Below are positions 4,874 through 6,998 of a DNA stretch of 6,998 bases, piece after piece. Position 1 is the stretch's first letter, and every line of letters starts with the position of its first letter. Source of the DNA: a bacterium UBA3734 (GTDB lineage Bacteria > Bacteroidota > Bacteroidia > Bacteroidales > Bacteroidaceae); NCBI GenBank assembly GCA_002372575.1, contig DFHC01000083.1:1-6998 (forward strand). The letters run 5' to 3'. The translations under genes were made by a program, and so were the position numbers. The notes beneath the pieces were generated by a model. It was not told the origin of the DNA. It was given only the letters and a program-made list of their open reading frames with translations, and did not search any database.

Positions 4874-6998
4874 ATGAAAAAACTGACAACAATATGCGTC
4901 GCACTTTCCTTCTGTGCATCGCTGAGTTTTGCAGCTGAAAAACTCTCTATCAAAGCCATTATGGGCGGAGAATTTGCGCCGCAGCGCATCGCGGGCGTGA
5001 ACCCCTTGACCGGAACCGACCAGTATGCCACCATTTCCAGCGACGGAAAGCGAATCCTCAGGTATTCGTTCAAGACCGGAGCCGAAACCGCCGTGCTCTT
5101 CGACGCAGAGCAGACGCTCGGCGAGAGCATCAAACAGGTGGATGGCTACATTCCCTCGCCCGACGGCAAGCGACTGCTCATCCAAACCAACACCGAGCCC
5201 GTCTATCGCCGTTCGTCGAAGGCCGACTACTACATTTATAATATACAGACCCGCCGCCTCGACCGCCTTTCCGAGGGCGGCAAGCAGCAGGCACCGCTGT
5301 GGAACCCCGACGGAACGCAGGTGGCCTTCGTGCGCGAAGGGAATATTTTCCTCGTGAAGCTGCTCTACGACAATGCCGAATCGCAGGTGACGAAAGACGG
5401 CAAGTTCAACGAGATTATCAACGGCATCCCCGACTGGGTCTATGAAGAGGAGTTTTCCTTTAATCGCGCCTTCTGCTTCACGCCCGACGGCCAGATGCTC
5501 TGCTGGATTCGCTTCGACGAGAGCGCCGTGAAGCAATACTCGCTGCAGATGTTCCAAGGAATGAGGCCGCAGCGCAGCGAATATGCGAACTATCCCGGAC
5601 TCTACAGCTACAAATATCCGAAGGCCGGCGAAGACAACTCGAAGGTGACGGCCTGGAGCTACGACGTGAAAAGCCGACAGACACGCCAACTGCAGGTGCC
5701 CATCGACACCGACGGCTACATGCCGCGCATTCTGCCCGCAGGCACGGAAGACCGCGTTGTCGTGGCCACGATGAACCGCCATCAGGACGAGCTGAACCTC
5801 TACATGGTGAACACCCGTTCCACCATCGCGCAGCTGCTCATCAAGGAGCGCGTGCCAAAATACGTCAAGGAAGATGCACTGACCTCGCTCGTCGTGGGCA
5901 AGGAGCACATTCTGCTGCCCTCCGACCGCAGCGGCTACATGAAACTCTATCTCTACACGCTCACCGGCACTTTGGAGCGCACCATCGCTCCCGAAAATGG
6001 CGAAATTACCACGGTTTGCGCCTACAACGAGGCCACGGGCGACGTTTTCTACCAAGCCGCCGCGCTCAGCCCGATGGACAGGCAGATTTACGTCAGTCGC
6101 AAGAACGGAAAAACCGAGCGACTCACCTCGCAAGAGGGCTGGAACACTGCCGTTTTCTCGGGCGACTATCAGTATTTCCTCAACACGTGGAGCGACAAGA
6201 ATTCGCCTTACGTCTATACGATTCGCGACCAGAAGGGTAGGGTGCTCTCCACGCGCGAAGACAACGCAGCGCTAAAGCAAAAACTCGCGCAATATACGCT
6301 CGGAACGAAGGAATTTTTCACTTTCACGACCGCCGAAGGCGTCAAATTGAACGGATGGATGGTGAAGCCCGCCGATTTCAATCCGCAGAAGAAATATCCC
6401 GTCGTGATGTTCCAATACAGCGGACCGGGCAGCCAGCAGGTGGTGAACTCGTGGTCGATGGGCTCGATGGGCAACGGCGCGCTGTTCGACAGCTACCTTG
6501 CGCAGGAAGGCTTCATCGTGGTTTGCGTCGATGGTCGCGGCACGGGCGGCAGAGGTGCAGAATGGGAGAAATCCATCTACCTCACGCTCGGCAATCTCGA
6601 AGCGAAAGACCAAGTGGAAACGGCCATCTGGCTCGGACAGCAGCCATACGTCGATAAAGAAAACATCGGACTGTGGGGCTGGAGCTTTGGCGGATTCTGC
6701 ACGCTGATGTCGATGAGCGAAGGCCGACCTGTGTTCAAGGCGGGTGTGGCTGTGGCTGCTCCCACGAGTTTCCGCTACTACGACACCGTCTATACCGAGC
6801 GTTTCATGCGCACGCCGAAGGAAAATCCGACGGGCTACGATGACAATCCCATCACGCGCGCCGGCAAGCTCCACGGTGCCCTGCTCATCTGTCAGGGACT
6901 GGCCGACGACAACGTCCACGCACAGAACACTTTTGAATACACCGAGGCGCTCGTACAGGCCGACAAGGACTTCTCGATGAACGTCTATACGAACCGCA
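4874..6998 (+). CDS. Secreted S9B prolyl dipeptidyl peptidase (DPP IV/PTP-A type), cut by window edge
   Basis: The frame is open from ATG 4874 to the right edge (708 codons) and is near complete, since relatives have about 720-740 residues. Residues 1-20 form a type I signal peptide with cleavage likely after SFA (20/21), so the enzyme is periplasmic or surface-exposed. Residues from about 40 to 480 are the beta-propeller; it holds DWVYEEE (187-193), whose glutamates bind the substrate amino terminus, and R112, aligned with human DPP4 R125. The alpha/beta-hydrolase domain follows. Y515 (in YSGP) is the oxyanion tyrosine, GWSFGG carries nucleophile S604, YYDTVYTERF carries pocket tyrosines Y636 and Y640, and ADDNVH carries catalytic D678 and N680. 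The catalytic histidine should lie just past the edge. The enzyme removes Xaa-Pro dipeptides from peptides in amino-acid-fermenting Bacteroidales. A prolyl tripeptidyl peptidase cannot be excluded. Confidence 0.93.
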   Translation, partial: MKKLTTICVALSFCASLSFAAEKLSIKAIMGGEFAPQRIAGVNPLTGTDQYATISSDGKRILRYSFKTGAETAVLFDAEQTLGESIKQVDGYIPSPDGKRLLIQTNTEPVYRRSSKADYYIYNIQTRRLDRLSEGGKQQAPLWNPDGTQVAFVREGNIFLVKLLYDNAESQVTKDGKFNEIINGIPDWVYEEEFSFNRAFCFTPDGQMLCWIRFDESAVKQYSLQMFQGMRPQRSEYANYPGLYSYKYPKAGEDNSKVTAWSYDVKSRQTRQLQVPIDTDGYMPRILPAGTEDRVVVATMNRHQDELNLYMVNTRSTIAQLLIKERVPKYVKEDALTSLVVGKEHILLPSDRSGYMKLYLYTLTGTLERTIAPENGEITTVCAYNEATGDVFYQAAALSPMDRQIYVSRKNGKTERLTSQEGWNTAVFSGDYQYFLNTWSDKNSPYVYTIRDQKGRVLSTREDNAALKQKLAQYTLGTKEFFTFTTAEGVKLNGWMVKPADFNPQKKYPVVMFQYSGPGSQQVVNSWSMGSMGNGALFDSYLAQEGFIVVCVDGRGTGGRGAEWEKSIYLTLGNLEAKDQVETAIWLGQQPYVDKENIGLWGWSFGGFCTLMSMSEGRPVFKAGVAVAAPTSFRYYDTVYTERFMRTPKENPTGYDDNPITRAGKLHGALLICQGLADDNVHAQNTFEYTEALVQADKDFSMNVYTNR

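Noticed and set aside
4835..6133. Long antisense open frame of 432 codons on the minus strand
   Set aside because: Its codons are exactly complementary to those of the S9B peptidase, so it stays open only because the sense gene rarely uses TTA, CTA or TCA. The sense frame has full family motifs; this one has none.
6272..6919. Antisense open frame of 215 codons on the minus strand
   Set aside because: Same register opposite the peptidase gene as the 432-codon frame, with no recognisable domain.

Overview
The window looks like chromosomal DNA of a Bacteroidales bacterium, most likely a Prevotellaceae-type genome. Three things support this. The promoters match the Bacteroidetes sigma form (TTTG, about 20 bases, TAnnTTTG). 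Start codons sit behind A-rich leaders, mostly without a Shine-Dalgarno. The gene content (DUF4738-type lipoprotein, paired DUF4230-type proteins, S9B dipeptidyl peptidase) is typical of that order. Genus-level placement is inference. Two neighbouring blocks point away from each other, separated by a 317-base intergenic region.

Leftward block (3101 down to 1, minus strand). A promoter near 3130-3137 reads into a DUF4738-type lipoprotein. Its stop overlaps the start of a BaiN/RdsA-family (YhiN/HI0933-like) flavoprotein in an ATGA junction. A two-gene cassette follows with its own near-ideal promoter, packed into the 55 bases after the flavoprotein stop: a small 87-residue protein (DUF6922-like, probable antitoxin) and a 207-residue AbiEii/MenA-type nucleotidyltransferase (probable toxin), overlapping by 11 bases. 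After a 43-base gap comes the 5' end of a phospho-sugar mutase gene that runs off the left edge.

Rightward block (3419 to the right edge, plus strand). A promoter at 3379-3409 reads, with almost no leader, into two tandem paralogous DUF4230-type proteins. The first is probably lipid-anchored and the second has a transmembrane helix. A separate promoter then drives a secreted S9B prolyl dipeptidyl/tripeptidyl peptidase that is cut by the right edge before its catalytic histidine.

The mutase and flavoprotein look like housekeeping genes, and the peptidase belongs to periplasmic peptide use. The accessory element is the toxin-antitoxin-like cassette. A 9-base sequence is repeated at its two borders, so it may be an insertion between older neighbours. 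I saw no tRNA, rRNA, CRISPR array, insertion sequence or convincing intrinsic terminator.
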